Positions 35,061 through 44,988 of a stretch of 64,000 nucleotides of DNA are shown here, piece after piece. The notes under the pieces are model-generated. The model worked only from the letters and a program-made list of their open reading frames with translations. It was not told where the DNA came from and did no database searches. The stretch covers positions 62,001-126,000 of the forward strand of contig NZ_JAFBFW010000006.1 of assembly GCF_016909495.1 (NCBI RefSeq), in the 5' to 3' direction. The first letter of the stretch is position 1; the number at the start of each line of letters is the position of its first letter. A program made the position numbers and the translations under genes. This stretch comes from Pantoea coffeiphila. GTDB taxonomy: Bacteria > Pseudomonadota > Gammaproteobacteria > Enterobacterales > Enterobacteriaceae.

Positions 35061-36704
35061 ATGAGTAACGAAGTGCAGTGGTGGAAAAACGGAACCATCT
35101 ACCAGATTTACCCAAAAAGTTTTCAGGACACCACCGGCAGCGGCACGGGCGATATCAGCGGCATTATCAACCGGCTGGATTATCTGCAAACGCTGGGCGT
35201 GGACGCGCTGTGGCTGACGCCGATTTACCTGTCGCCGCAGGTGGATAACGGCTACGACGTGGCCGATTACTGTGCCATCGACCCGGCCTACGGCACCATG
35301 GAACAGTTCGAGCAGCTGACGGCGGAAGCCCATCGTCGCGGCATCCGCATCGTCATGGATATGGTGTTTAACCACACCTCAACGCATCACGAGTGGTTCC
35401 TGAAATCGCAGGATCGCGACAGCGAGTTCCGCCCGTTCTACATCTGGCGGGATGCCGCTGAAGACGGCGGGCCGCCGAATAACTGGCGCTCCAAGTTTGG
35501 CGGCGGGGCCTGGCAGTGGCACGAAGCGAGCGGGCAGTACTATCTGCATCTGTTCGCCACCGAACAGGCAGACCTGAACTGGGAACATCCGCCGGTGCGC
35601 GAAGCGCTTAAGCAGGTTTGCCGCTTCTGGGCGCAGAAGGGCGTCGACGGTCTGCGGCTGGACGTGGTGAATCTGGTCTCCAAGCAGCAGGATTATCTGC
35701 CGGATGACGTGGGCGACGGCCGCCGTTTCTACACCGACGGGCCGCGCATTCACGATTTTCTGCACGAGTTCAGCAATGACGTGTTTCAGCCGCTGGGCCT
35801 GATGACCGTGGGCGAGATGTCCTCTACCCGGCTGGAGGACTGCCGCCGCTACGCCGCCAATGACGGCAGCGAGCTGTCGATGACCTTCAACTTCCACCAT
35901 CTGAAGGTGGACTATCCCAACGGCAATAAGTGGACCGATGCCGCGCCGGATTACGTGCTGCTCAAGCAGATATTCCGCGAGTGGCAGCAGGGGATGCACG
36001 GCCACGCCTGGAACGCGCTGTTCTGGTGTAACCACGATCAGCCGCGCATCGTTTCGCGCTTTGGCGATGAGGGCGCGCTGCGCGTCACCTCGGCGAAGAT
36101 GCTGGCGATGGTGCTGCACGGGATGCAGGGCACGCCGTACATCTATCAGGGTGAAGAGATCGGCATGACCAATCCGGGCTTCACCCGCCTTGAACAGTAT
36201 CGTGATGTGGAAAGCCTGAATATGTACGCCGAGCTGAAGAGTGCCGGGCGCAGCGATGAGGAGCTGCTGCGCATTCTGGCGCGTAAATCCCGCGATAACA
36301 GCCGCACGCCGATGCAGTGGAGCGCCGATGCGCAGGCCGGATTCAGCGCCGGTACGCCGTGGATTCCAGTGGCGCATAACGCCAGCCAGATCAACGTAGA
36401 GCAGGCGCTGGCCGATCACGACTCGGTGTTTTATCACTATCAGCGGCTGATTCAGCTGCGGAAAAGCGTGCCGCTGCTGACCGAGGGCGATTACCAGGAT
36501 CTGCTGCCCGATCATCCGTTTATCTGGTGCTATACCCGTTCCGCTGGGGGGAAAACCCTGCGCGTGCTGGCGAATCTGAGCGGTGAAGAGCAGGCGGTAA
36601 CGCTGCCAGCGCTGAGCGGTGAGGTGCTGCTGCATAACTACGAGGATGGCGCGCCGACGGGCATTCTGCGCCCTTATGAGTGCCTCTGGCAGCTGGCGGA
36701 CTGA
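35061..36704 (+). CDS. treC: Trehalose-6-phosphate hydrolase
   Basis: 547 residues, GH13. Conserved regions: VDALWLTPIYLSPQVDNGYDVADY, VMDMVFNHTS, GVDGLRLDVVNLVSK (catalytic Asp), VGEMSST (Glu) and FWCNHDQPRIVSRFG (Asp). Hydrolyses trehalose 6-phosphate to glucose and glucose 6-phosphate. The ATG at 35061 (MSNEVQWW) has AAGGA upstream and matches E. coli TreC. Confidence 0.95.
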   Translation: MSNEVQWWKNGTIYQIYPKSFQDTTGSGTGDISGIINRLDYLQTLGVDALWLTPIYLSPQVDNGYDVADYCAIDPAYGTMEQFEQLTAEAHRRGIRIVMDMVFNHTSTHHEWFLKSQDRDSEFRPFYIWRDAAEDGGPPNNWRSKFGGGAWQWHEASGQYYLHLFATEQADLNWEHPPVREALKQVCRFWAQKGVDGLRLDVVNLVSKQQDYLPDDVGDGRRFYTDGPRIHDFLHEFSNDVFQPLGLMTVGEMSSTRLEDCRRYAANDGSELSMTFNFHHLKVDYPNGNKWTDAAPDYVLLKQIFREWQQGMHGHAWNALFWCNHDQPRIVSRFGDEGALRVTSAKMLAMVLHGMQGTPYIYQGEEIGMTNPGFTRLEQYRDVESLNMYAELKSAGRSDEELLRILARKSRDNSRTPMQWSADAQAGFSAGTPWIPVAHNASQINVEQALADHDSVFYHYQRLIQLRKSVPLLTEGDYQDLLPDHPFIWCYTRSAGGKTLRVLANLSGEEQAVTLPALSGEVLLHNYEDGAPTGILRPYECLWQLAD

Positions 36705-36727
36705 CGCGACCGGCCTTCATTTTCTTT

Positions 36728-36749
36728 AGCTTCGACTAAGCTTGTTTTT
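36728..36749 (+). terminator. Weak terminator-like hairpin after treC
   Basis: AGCTT / AAGCT 5-bp stem followed by TGTTTTT. Short stem, so only a weak candidate for separating treC from treZ. Confidence 0.35.
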
Positions 36750-36850
36750 CGTAAGCTGTCTGAAGCGGATACCGTTTCACGCTATCCCTCCGCCTTAACA
36801 GCCCGGGTTGATGTTACTCACGGAATTAACGGGTTAAACGGGGCTAAAGA

Positions 36851-38638
36851 ATGAATGGTAAATCTGTTTTTCGCAGTTGGGGGGCGGAATGCGTCGCCGC
36901 TGGCGTTGTCCGCTTTGGCCTGTGGGCAACGGGCCAGCAGCACGTTACCCTGCGTCTTGACGGAACCGATCGGCCGATGAGCCCGGTCGGTGACGGCTGG
37001 TTTGAGCTCCAGGTTGAGGGCGTTGAACCCGGTGCTGAATACCGCTTCGTGCTGAGTGACGGCAGCACGGTGCCGGACCCGGCGTCCAGAGCACAACGGG
37101 ACGGAGTTAACGGGCCGTCACGGGTGGTTGACCCGGCGAGTTACCGCTGGCAGCACGCGGAATGGCGCGGCGTGTCGTGGGAAAAAGCTGTGATCTATGA
37201 ACTGCATATCGGCACCTTCACGCCGGAAGGCACGTTCAGCGCGGCTATTGAAAAGTTGCCCTGGCTTGCTGAACTCGGCATCACGCTAATCGAGGTGATG
37301 CCGGTGGCGCAGTTCGGCGGCGACCGCGGCTGGGGCTATGACGGCGTATTGTTCTACGCGCCGCACGCTGCCTACGGGACGCCGGACGAGTTTAAAGCCT
37401 TTATTGATGCCGCCCACGGCTACGGCCTGTCGGTGGTGCTGGATATTGTCCTTAACCACTTTGGCCCGGAAGGTAACTATTTGCCGACGCTGTCGCCAGA
37501 TTTTTTCGATCCGCAGCGCACCACGCCGTGGGGCAACGGCATCGCCTGCGAAATTGACGCCGTACGCCGCTATATCGTGGAAGCCCCGCTTTACTGGCTG
37601 ACGGAGTACCGCCTGGACGGGCTGCGATTCGATGCCATCGACCAAATCAAAGACGACTCCGCCAGGCACGTGCTGGTGGAAATCGCCGAACGTATCCGCC
37701 GCGATATTACCGACCGCCCGATTCACCTCACCACGGAAGACAGCCGCAATGTGACCTTCCTGCATCCGCGTGCTGAAGACGGCTCCGCACCGCTGTATAC
37801 CGCGGAATGGAACGATGATTTTCATAATGCCGCCCACGTCCTTGCGACCGGGGAAACCCAGGCCTACTACCGCGATTTTGCTGAGCAGCCGGAAAAATGG
37901 CTGGCCCGTGCGCTGGCGGAGGGCTTTGCCTGGCAGGGCGAAGTGTCCGTTCAGAGCGGCGAGTCGCGCGGTGTCGACAGTACCGGGCAGCCGCCGACGG
38001 CGTTTGTCGACTTTATTCAAAATCACGACCAGGTCGGTAACCGTGCGCAGGGGGAACGTCTGATATCGCTGGCCGGTGCCGATCGAACCCGTATTCTACT
38101 TGCTACCCTGCTTTTATCGCCGCATATTCCACTGCTGTTTATGGGGGAAGAGTATGGCGAAACCCATCCGTTCCTGTTCTTCACCGATTTCCACGGTGAG
38201 CTGGCCCGTGCGGTGCGGGAAGGGCGGGCGAAGGAGTTTGACGGCCACGCCGGATACAGCGGCGAAAGCGTGCCGGACCCTAACGCGGCGGAGACATTCC
38301 AGCGATCGAAGCTCGACTGGGAAAAACGCCACCGGGAAGAGGGTAAAGCCTGGCTGACGCTGGTGCGTCAGCTTCTTCTGCTGCGCCAGCAGCATATCGT
38401 GCCGCTGATCGCCGGTGGTGCTGTCGGGGCCGGAGAGATCCTGATGGCGGCACCGGGGGTGGTAGTCGTTCGCTGGCGCTTCCCGGCGGGAACGCTGTCG
38501 CTGGCGCTGAATCTCAGCAGTAACGCCCTGTCGCTGCCCGATCTGCCGGGTAAAACCCTGTTTGCCTGGCCCGCGGAAACCACCCGGCTGGGGCAGAACG
38601 CGATGGTCGCTCGGCTTGCAGAGGGGGCCGCGAAATGA
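36851..38638 (+). CDS. treZ: Malto-oligosyltrehalose trehalohydrolase
   Basis: 595 residues. An N-terminal beta-domain (VRFGLWATGQQHVTLRLDG) precedes a GH13 barrel with VIYELHIGTFTPEGTF, VEVMPVAQF-like IEVMPVAQFGGDRGWGYDGV, LDIVLNHFGPEGNYL, YRLDGLRFDAIDQIKDD (Asp), LTTEDSRN (Glu) and FIQNHDQVGNRAQG (Asp). It releases free trehalose from malto-oligosyltrehalose made by TreY. The final part PLLFMGEEYGETHPFLFFTDFHG is typical of TreZ. It overlaps treY by ATGA. Confidence 0.95.
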   Translation: MNGKSVFRSWGAECVAAGVVRFGLWATGQQHVTLRLDGTDRPMSPVGDGWFELQVEGVEPGAEYRFVLSDGSTVPDPASRAQRDGVNGPSRVVDPASYRWQHAEWRGVSWEKAVIYELHIGTFTPEGTFSAAIEKLPWLAELGITLIEVMPVAQFGGDRGWGYDGVLFYAPHAAYGTPDEFKAFIDAAHGYGLSVVLDIVLNHFGPEGNYLPTLSPDFFDPQRTTPWGNGIACEIDAVRRYIVEAPLYWLTEYRLDGLRFDAIDQIKDDSARHVLVEIAERIRRDITDRPIHLTTEDSRNVTFLHPRAEDGSAPLYTAEWNDDFHNAAHVLATGETQAYYRDFAEQPEKWLARALAEGFAWQGEVSVQSGESRGVDSTGQPPTAFVDFIQNHDQVGNRAQGERLISLAGADRTRILLATLLLSPHIPLLFMGEEYGETHPFLFFTDFHGELARAVREGRAKEFDGHAGYSGESVPDPNAAETFQRSKLDWEKRHREEGKAWLTLVRQLLLLRQQHIVPLIAGGAVGAGEILMAAPGVVVVRWRFPAGTLSLALNLSSNALSLPDLPGKTLFAWPAETTRLGQNAMVARLAEGAAK

Positions 38639-41157
38639 TCCCACTCGCCACCTACCGTATTCAGTTCCGCAACGGCATGACCTTCGATCGCGCCGTTAAA
38701 CTGATTCCTTATCTGAAACAACTCGGTATCAGCCATCTTTACGCGTCGCCGGTTTTTACCGCCACCTCCGGCTCCACCCACGGTTATGACATCACGGATT
38801 TCAATGAAATTGAACCGTCAATCGGCGGGCGCGAAGGCTTTGAACGGCTGGCCCGCGCACTGAAAGCGGCCGGGCTGGGCCTGATCCTGGATATCGTTCC
38901 CAACCATATGGCCAGCTCACTGGAAAACGCCTGGTGGCGAAGCGTCATAAAATATGGCCGGCAGAGTCGCTATGCCCGCTATTTTGATATCGACGAAACG
39001 CAGCGCCTGACACTTCCGTTCCTTGGCGATACCTTCGAGAAAGTGCTGGAAAACGGCGAGATCGGCGTTAAAAACGATCCGTTAACCGGCGATCCCGCGC
39101 TGGTTTATTACGACTGCTATTACCCGCTTAATCCGGACAGTTGGGCGGGGAATCGTGCGGCGGTGCTGGCGCTGACCGATCCCGAAGACATCGCCACGCT
39201 GCACGAACGCCAGTCCTGGCGGCTGATGTCATGGCGGGATGCGCCCACTGAACTCTCTTACCGCCGCTTCTTTGAAGTGACCGGACTGGTGGGCGTGCGG
39301 GTTGAGGACCACGCGGTGTTTGAGGATTGCCACCGACTGATTCTCGAACTGGTCAGAAGCGGTCTGGTTGACGGCCTGCGGGTGGATCACGTGGACGGCC
39401 TGGCCGATCCAAAAAGCTACCTGGAACGACTGCGGCAGGAGGCAGGGCCGGATTGCTATATCACCGTTGAGAAAATTCTTTCGCAGGATGAACGGCTGCC
39501 GCCGGACTGGCCGGTCTCCGGCACTACCGGCTATGAATTTATCGCCGCGCTGTCCGAAGTCCTTGTGGATGATGAGAACATTGACCGCCTGCGCCACGTC
39601 TGGCACGACGCGGTGGGAAGCGAGGTGGATATGCGCGCCGAACTGCGGGAGGCCAGGATTCTGATGGTCGATCGTAATTTTTCCGGTGAGTTTACCCGCC
39701 TGTTCAGGCTGGCAATGGCGATTGCTGAGACGACGCGGGTAGCGCTGGAAAAATCCAGCGTGCGCGATGCGCTGCGCGAACTGCTACTGGCCTTTCCCAC
39801 CTACCGTACCTATGGCACGGCGGCGGGCATGTCCGAAGCGGATATCAGCCTGTTGACCCGCGTGGCGGAGAAGGTCAAAAACCGGCCGGAGCCGCCGGAA
39901 AACGCGGCGGTGGACTTTGTGGTGTGCATTCTGATCGGCGGGCTTTCCGCAGCGGCCTATGACCATGCCGCCGAATTCCGCACCCGCTTTCAGCAGCTGA
40001 CCGGGCCGCTGATGGCAAAATCGGTCGAGGATACGCTGTTCTTCCGCCAGAACATGGGGCTGGCACTGAATGAAGTCGGTGCCGAGCCGGTTAAACGCGC
40101 ATTTTCGCTGGCGCGCTTCCATAAGGAGATGCAACGCCGCCTGGCGCAGCAGCCCGATGCGCTCTCGGGAACCTCAACGCACGATACCAAGCGTGGAGAG
40201 GACGCCCGCGCCCGCCTCTATACGCTGACCGAAGCGCCGGATATCTGGCGTGACGGCTTTGCCCGCTGGCGGCAGATGAACCAGACCCACGTGAAGTTTC
40301 TTAACGACGGCACCGCGCCCAAAGCCGCCGATACCTGGATGCTCTATCAGGCGCTGGCCGGCGTGTGGCCGGCATCCCGTCAGATCCCCGATGCCGCCGC
40401 GCTGGCATCGCTGGAAGCGCGTTTCCTGGGCTTTGTTGAAAAAGCGCTGCGGGAAGCCAAGCTGCGTACCGACTGGGTGGACACCAATGAAGCCTATGAA
40501 ACGGCGGTACTCGACTATGCCCGCCATTTATTCTCGCCGGAGAACGCCCGCTTCCTGACGGATTTCCATCAGACGCTGCAGCCGTTTATCCGGGGCGGAT
40601 TGATCAACAGCCTGACGCAGACGGCGATCAAGCTGACCGCGCCCGGCGTGCCGGACATCTACCAGGGCAGCGAGGCGCTCAATTTCAGCCTGGTGGACCC
40701 GGACAACCGCCGCGAGCCGGACTTTGCTCTGCTGGCACAGCAGCTGGCCGAACCTGAGCCGTTCAGCGCCGATGAGCACTGGCGGAGCGGGCGGGTTAAT
40801 CAGCACGTCACCGCCGCGCTGCTCGGGCTGCGCCAGCGCGCCCCGGCGCTGTTCCGACGGGGTGATTATCTGCCGCTTCAGGCCGTCGGGCATCGCGCGG
40901 ATAACGCGATCGCCTTCGCCCGTGCGGACGACGAGGGCGCGGCGATTGTTATTGCTCCGCGTATGGTCTTCAGCGTCTCGGATAAGCCGCTTGCCGATGC
41001 TGCGGCTGAACTGTGGCAGGAAACGGCCGTGGCGTTACCGGCGCGGCTTGCCGGAAAGCGCTACCGCGAACTGTTCAGCGGTAATGACTATGACGTCGGT
41101 GAAAGGCTGGAGCTTTCTACACTGCCCGGCCGGGCGGTCGTGCTGGTTGCCGTCTGA
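38635..41157 (+). CDS. treY: Malto-oligosyltrehalose synthase
   Basis: 840 residues. N-terminal TYRIQFRNGMTFDRA, ISHLYASPVFTATSGSTHGYDITDFNEIEPSIGG and LDIVPNHMASS are TreY signatures; catalytic Asp in LVDGLRVDHVDGLADP, Glu in CYITVEKILS and Asp in SGTSTHDTKRGEDARARL. It turns the reducing end of maltodextrin into an alpha,alpha-1,1 linkage. Starts at ATG overlapping the treZ stop. Confidence 0.95.
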   Translation: MIPLATYRIQFRNGMTFDRAVKLIPYLKQLGISHLYASPVFTATSGSTHGYDITDFNEIEPSIGGREGFERLARALKAAGLGLILDIVPNHMASSLENAWWRSVIKYGRQSRYARYFDIDETQRLTLPFLGDTFEKVLENGEIGVKNDPLTGDPALVYYDCYYPLNPDSWAGNRAAVLALTDPEDIATLHERQSWRLMSWRDAPTELSYRRFFEVTGLVGVRVEDHAVFEDCHRLILELVRSGLVDGLRVDHVDGLADPKSYLERLRQEAGPDCYITVEKILSQDERLPPDWPVSGTTGYEFIAALSEVLVDDENIDRLRHVWHDAVGSEVDMRAELREARILMVDRNFSGEFTRLFRLAMAIAETTRVALEKSSVRDALRELLLAFPTYRTYGTAAGMSEADISLLTRVAEKVKNRPEPPENAAVDFVVCILIGGLSAAAYDHAAEFRTRFQQLTGPLMAKSVEDTLFFRQNMGLALNEVGAEPVKRAFSLARFHKEMQRRLAQQPDALSGTSTHDTKRGEDARARLYTLTEAPDIWRDGFARWRQMNQTHVKFLNDGTAPKAADTWMLYQALAGVWPASRQIPDAAALASLEARFLGFVEKALREAKLRTDWVDTNEAYETAVLDYARHLFSPENARFLTDFHQTLQPFIRGGLINSLTQTAIKLTAPGVPDIYQGSEALNFSLVDPDNRREPDFALLAQQLAEPEPFSADEHWRSGRVNQHVTAALLGLRQRAPALFRRGDYLPLQAVGHRADNAIAFARADDEGAAIVIAPRMVFSVSDKPLADAAAELWQETAVALPARLAGKRYRELFSGNDYDVGERLELSTLPGRAVVLVAV

Positions 41158-41200
41158 AGATGTGTTGCTGACACCATGGCTAATGGATTAAGGGAAAACA

Positions 41201-43276
41201 ATGTCCAACGAACAACGAGTTGAAATCAGGGCAGGATACGGTCACGCACTTGGGGCAAATTACGACGGCGAAGGGGTAAATTTCGCGATCTTCTCCGCCC
41301 ACGCGGAGCGGGTTGAGCTTTGCCTGTATGACGACAGCGGGCAGCATGAAATTGCCCGGCTGACGCTGCCGGAATACACCAATGAGGTGTGGCACGGCTA
41401 CGTCCCCGGCCTCAGGCCCGGTGCGCTGTACGGCTATCGCGTTTATGGCCCGTACGATCCGGAAAACGGCCACCGATTTAACCCGCATAAGCTGCTTATC
41501 GATCCCTATGCGCGGGAGCTGGCCGGTGATATCGCCTGGAACGACGCCCATTTTGCCTACCAGCTGGGGCATGAAGAGAAGGATTTAAGCTTCGATAGCC
41601 GCGACAGCGCCCCCTTTACGCCAAAGTGCCGGGTGATCGATATCAATGCGTTTGACTGGCAGGATCACCGACGCCCGTCGGTCCCCTGGCCGCACGCGGT
41701 GGTGTATGAAACCCACGTCAAAGGCTTTACCCAGCTGAATCCGGCCATTCCGCCCGAGCTGCGCGGTACGTTTGAGGGGATGGGCCATCAGGCGTCGGTT
41801 GACTACATCAAGAGCCTGGGCATCACCTCGGTGGAACTGCTGCCGGTACACTGGTTCCCCGACGACCAGCACCTGCTGGATAAAGGGCTGAAAAATTTCT
41901 GGGGCTACAATTCGCTTGGCTTCTTCGTTCCCGCCAGCCGTTATTATGGTCCCCGGGGCATTCAGGGTTTTCGTGAGATGGTGCGGGCGTATCACGATGC
42001 CGGCATCGAAGTGATTCTGGATGTGGTCTACAACCACACGTCCGAGGGCAACGAGCTGGGGCCAACGCTGTCCTTTAAGGGCATTGATAACTTCTCCTAC
42101 TACCGTACCCTGCCGGACCAGCATCGCTATTACATCAACGACACCGGCACCGGAAATACGGTGAATACCTCGCATCCCCGCGTGCTGCAAATGGTGATGG
42201 ATTCACTGCGCTACTGGGCGGAAGCGATGCATATTGATGGTTTTCGTTTCGACCTCGGGACCATTCTGGGGCGCGAGCCGGAAGGCTTCGATCAGCGCGG
42301 CGGCTTTTTTGACGCGGTGATGCAGGACCCGGTGCTGGCAAAAATCAAGCTGATAGGTGAACCCTGGGATATCGGACCGGGCGGCTATCAGGTGGGCGGC
42401 TTTCCGCCGGGCTGGGGCGAGTGGAACGATAAATATCGCGACACGGTGCGCGAGTACTGGAAGGGCGAGAACGTCACCACCGATTTTGCCGCCCGCCTGC
42501 TGGGTTCCGGCGATCTGTACGATTTGCGCGGCCGCCGTCCCTCGGCAAGCGTTAACTTTATCACCGCGCACGATGGTTTCACGCTGAACGACCTGGTGTC
42601 GTACAACGAGAAACACAACGAGGCCAACGGCGAAGGGAATAACGACGGGCATAACGATAATCGCTCCTTCAACTACGGCGCGGAAGGCCCGACGGACGAC
42701 GCGGGCATCAACGCCGTACGCGAGTGCCAGAAGCGCAATTTCCTCACCACGCTGCTGTTTTCCCACGGTACGCCGATGCTGCTGGCCGGGGATGAATTTG
42801 GCCGCAGCCAGTTGGGCAATAATAATGGTTACTGTCAGGACAGCGAGATTTCGTGGATACACTGGGAAGACCTGCCGGAAAGCGCTGAAGCGCTGCGTGA
42901 ATTTACGCGCCGCCTGATTGCGCTGCGTGCCAGCCAGCCGCTGCTGCGCCGCGAGAACTGGCGCGACGGCATGGTGATCAAGTGGTTTAACGCCGGCGGC
43001 GGCCCGCAGCAGTCAGAGCAGTGGGATGAGGGCACGACCATCGGTTTGTACCTGACGCGGCCCGATCTGCAACAGCAGGAAGGGATCTGGCACGATGTGC
43101 TGATGCTGTTCAATCCTTTTGAGGGCAGCGTGCCGTTTCGCATCCCGCAGATAGGTGAAGGCGGTTGGGTACTGGAGCTGAACACCGCCGATCCGCAGCA
43201 GCAGGGGCAGGTGATCACGCAGGAAGAGGACTTCGCGCTGGCCGGGCGCAGCTTTGTGTTGTTCAGAAGACCATGA
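41201..43276 (+). CDS. glgX: Glycogen debranching enzyme GlgX/TreX
   Basis: 691 residues. N-terminal CBM48-like region (GANYDGEGVNFAIFSAHAERVELCLYD), then GH13 isoamylase-type motifs: VYETHVKGFT, VELLPVHWF, LDVVYNHTSEGNELGPTL, IDGFRFDLGTILGREP (Asp), LIGEPWDIGPGGYQ (Glu) and FITAHDGFTLNDLVSYNEKHN (Asp). It removes side chains of glycogen to supply linear chains for TreY. It is 43 bases after treY with AAGGGA upstream, so treZ-treY-glgX work as an operon converting glycogen to trehalose. Confidence 0.94.
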   Translation: MSNEQRVEIRAGYGHALGANYDGEGVNFAIFSAHAERVELCLYDDSGQHEIARLTLPEYTNEVWHGYVPGLRPGALYGYRVYGPYDPENGHRFNPHKLLIDPYARELAGDIAWNDAHFAYQLGHEEKDLSFDSRDSAPFTPKCRVIDINAFDWQDHRRPSVPWPHAVVYETHVKGFTQLNPAIPPELRGTFEGMGHQASVDYIKSLGITSVELLPVHWFPDDQHLLDKGLKNFWGYNSLGFFVPASRYYGPRGIQGFREMVRAYHDAGIEVILDVVYNHTSEGNELGPTLSFKGIDNFSYYRTLPDQHRYYINDTGTGNTVNTSHPRVLQMVMDSLRYWAEAMHIDGFRFDLGTILGREPEGFDQRGGFFDAVMQDPVLAKIKLIGEPWDIGPGGYQVGGFPPGWGEWNDKYRDTVREYWKGENVTTDFAARLLGSGDLYDLRGRRPSASVNFITAHDGFTLNDLVSYNEKHNEANGEGNNDGHNDNRSFNYGAEGPTDDAGINAVRECQKRNFLTTLLFSHGTPMLLAGDEFGRSQLGNNNGYCQDSEISWIHWEDLPESAEALREFTRRLIALRASQPLLRRENWRDGMVIKWFNAGGGPQQSEQWDEGTTIGLYLTRPDLQQQEGIWHDVLMLFNPFEGSVPFRIPQIGEGGWVLELNTADPQQQGQVITQEEDFALAGRSFVLFRRP

Positions 43277-43294
43277 CAGGGTCCATGGCTGTCA
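43274..43294 (+). terminator. Hairpin overlapping the glgX stop
   Basis: TGACAG / CTGTCA 6-bp stem around the stop codon, no T-run. A second inverted repeat (GGTCGCAGG / CCTGCGGCC, near 43377-43401) lies between glgX and the convergent gene. Weak candidates only. Confidence 0.3.
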
Positions 43295-43423
43295 GAAGTT
43301 AAACGCCGGTGCCGATGGCGTCAGGAACGGCGAAATGCCTGCCATGAGTTTGTGCGTGGGGAGGAAGTAATAGCAGGTCGCAGGTGGGAAGCCTGCGGCC
43401 TGTGAGTTTCACCGAGTCGAACG

Positions 43424-43756
43424 TTAATCGGCCTGCTGGAATTCGCTGGCCATCAGCTGCTGGCAGGCATCGGTAGATTTTGCCTGCTGGCGCTGTTCCG
43501 GTGACAGCGACTGCCAGCTGTTAACCACTTCTTCGGCAATTTCCTGATCGAACTCGTCTTTATTCAGCGCCGACGGTGATTCGCCGCGCATGCTCATCTC
43601 TTTAATTTTTTGCAGGTAATAGTCCGCCGACGCTTCCGGCTGTTTCACCACCACGCTGCACAGATGGTTGATATAGCTGGCCTGGGTTTGCTGCTCGTCC
43701 GCCGCGCTGGCAGAGGCCGCGGTGAAAAGTAAGAGGATGGGGAGTAGATATTTCAT
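43424..43756 (-). CDS. Small secreted protein of unknown function
   Basis: 110 residues with a clear signal peptide (MKYLLPILLLFTAASASA/A). The mature part is mostly helical and acidic with two Cys (NHLC and TDAC) that could form a disulfide. I do not recognise the family. It is convergent with glgX and separated from the next minus-strand gene by a short promoter region. Confidence 0.75.
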   Translation of the reverse strand: MKYLLPILLLFTAASASAADEQQTQASYINHLCSVVVKQPEASADYYLQKIKEMSMRGESPSALNKDEFDQEIAEEVVNSWQSLSPEQRQQAKSTDACQQLMASEFQQAD

Positions 43757-43898
43757 AACATCTCCTGCGGTGGCCCGTCTCCGGGGAGTTTACAAGGCTG
43801 GTCAGCTTCAGCTGTGACAGCAGTCAGTATGGGGCAACACGGGTGAAAATGCTGCTGCATTACCACCCGCTGCGTCAAAATCAGTGCCAGCGTCGAAC

Positions 43899-44609
43899 TT
43901 AATCCTGTTCAGGCGTTTTCTTTGTCTCTTCCGTTTTATCTTCTGCTTTTTCCGGCTCTTCCGGCGCCGCGTGGTTATGCGTTGGTTTCAGCAGCTGGAT
44001 ATCGAGGATCACATAGGTCATGGTACTGATAAACAGCGAGATCACGCTGCCCATCACGCCGCTGGTGGTGAAGGTCAGATAGTTATAAATCACCAGCCAG
44101 GTCAGACCGATAAACAGCGCCAGCGCGGTGGCAATCGCCGGACCGGAATAGTCACTGGCACCTGAGCTGCGGGTATTAACGGCGGTAAACAGGCTGCCGG
44201 AACTCTGAGACTCCAGCGCGTGAATGGCCCGGTCCCAGCTCTCCGTACGGCGGGCGCTGGTTTTACAGTGGAACAGGTACAGAATGGCAATAAAGTAGCC
44301 GGAAAAAGCGATCAGCACCGGAATGGCTTCCAGCGCATATTCAATGCTTTTATGGCCGTGGCTGGCATTCCCGGCGGAGAGATCCAGCGTCAGCGACGCG
44401 CCCAGCGCGGCATACAGAAAAACAAACAGCGCGAGGAAAGTGATGGCGTGCTGCCAGAACAGCGTCGACTCGCGGTTTTTCTGCCCGACGGCGGTGGTCA
44501 GTGCCTGTTGAATTTTCACCGTTCGCCGCTCGTCGTGTTCGCCTTCGGCCTCGTTTTCAAAAAATGCCTGCATAAACTCTGCATCAGCCTGCTCGGTAAC
44601 CACTTTCAT
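43899..44609 (-). CDS. Four-helix inner membrane protein of unknown function
   Basis: 236 residues. Four hydrophobic segments: HAITFLALFVFLYAALGASL, AIPVLIAFSGYFIAILYLF, ATALALFIGLTWLVIYNYL and GSVISLFISTMTYVILDIQL. Charged N-terminal helix with DAEFMQAFFENEAEGEHDERR and a Glu/Lys-rich cytoplasmic tail (APEEPEKAEDKTEETKKT). I chose ATG 44609; an upstream in-frame ATG at 44621 is possible. Function unknown. Confidence 0.75.
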   Translation of the reverse strand: MKVVTEQADAEFMQAFFENEAEGEHDERRTVKIQQALTTAVGQKNRESTLFWQHAITFLALFVFLYAALGASLTLDLSAGNASHGHKSIEYALEAIPVLIAFSGYFIAILYLFHCKTSARRTESWDRAIHALESQSSGSLFTAVNTRSSGASDYSGPAIATALALFIGLTWLVIYNYLTFTTSGVMGSVISLFISTMTYVILDIQLLKPTHNHAAPEEPEKAEDKTEETKKTPEQD

Positions 44610-44988
44610 CCCTTGCCTCAATAACAGTTAATTAACGTTCATAGGGTAGCAACGGAACAGGCGTTGTGGAACCCGTAACGATCTCAGTTCATTTCCCCTG
44701 AATTAATGTGATTACCCTCTAAGAAAACGATTCTGCCTGGCGGGTGATAACGGCATTTTAGTAATTAACAAAACATTAACATGATGAATTTACAACGCTT
44801 AACGTCCGTTTCATTCGTGAAATGCGCTCAATTTTCGCGCATTGCAATTTTTATTGCTCCGATCTTATTATTGGAAAAAATGGTGCGAAGTCCTGCTGAC
44901 AGGCAGGGCCATTTTTAAATAACGGCAGTTGATAATAAACCTTCGTAGTCGGTTAACGCCGATTAACTCATTAATGTGGAAGGCAATA
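44610..44988. other. Divergent intergenic region
   Basis: 379 bases, AT-rich toward the right. It should hold promoters for the membrane protein and the sugar-binding protein gene. TGCGC / GCGCA and GCAAT / ATTGC dyads occur around 44823-44858; I cannot assign an operator. Confidence 0.4.

Noticed and set aside
35379-36635. 418-codon frame antisense to treC
   Set aside because: Antisense shadow of a conserved GH13 gene; no recognisable motif.
37286-38026. 246-codon frame antisense to treZ
   Set aside because: Shadow frame; treZ has complete catalytic motifs on the other strand.
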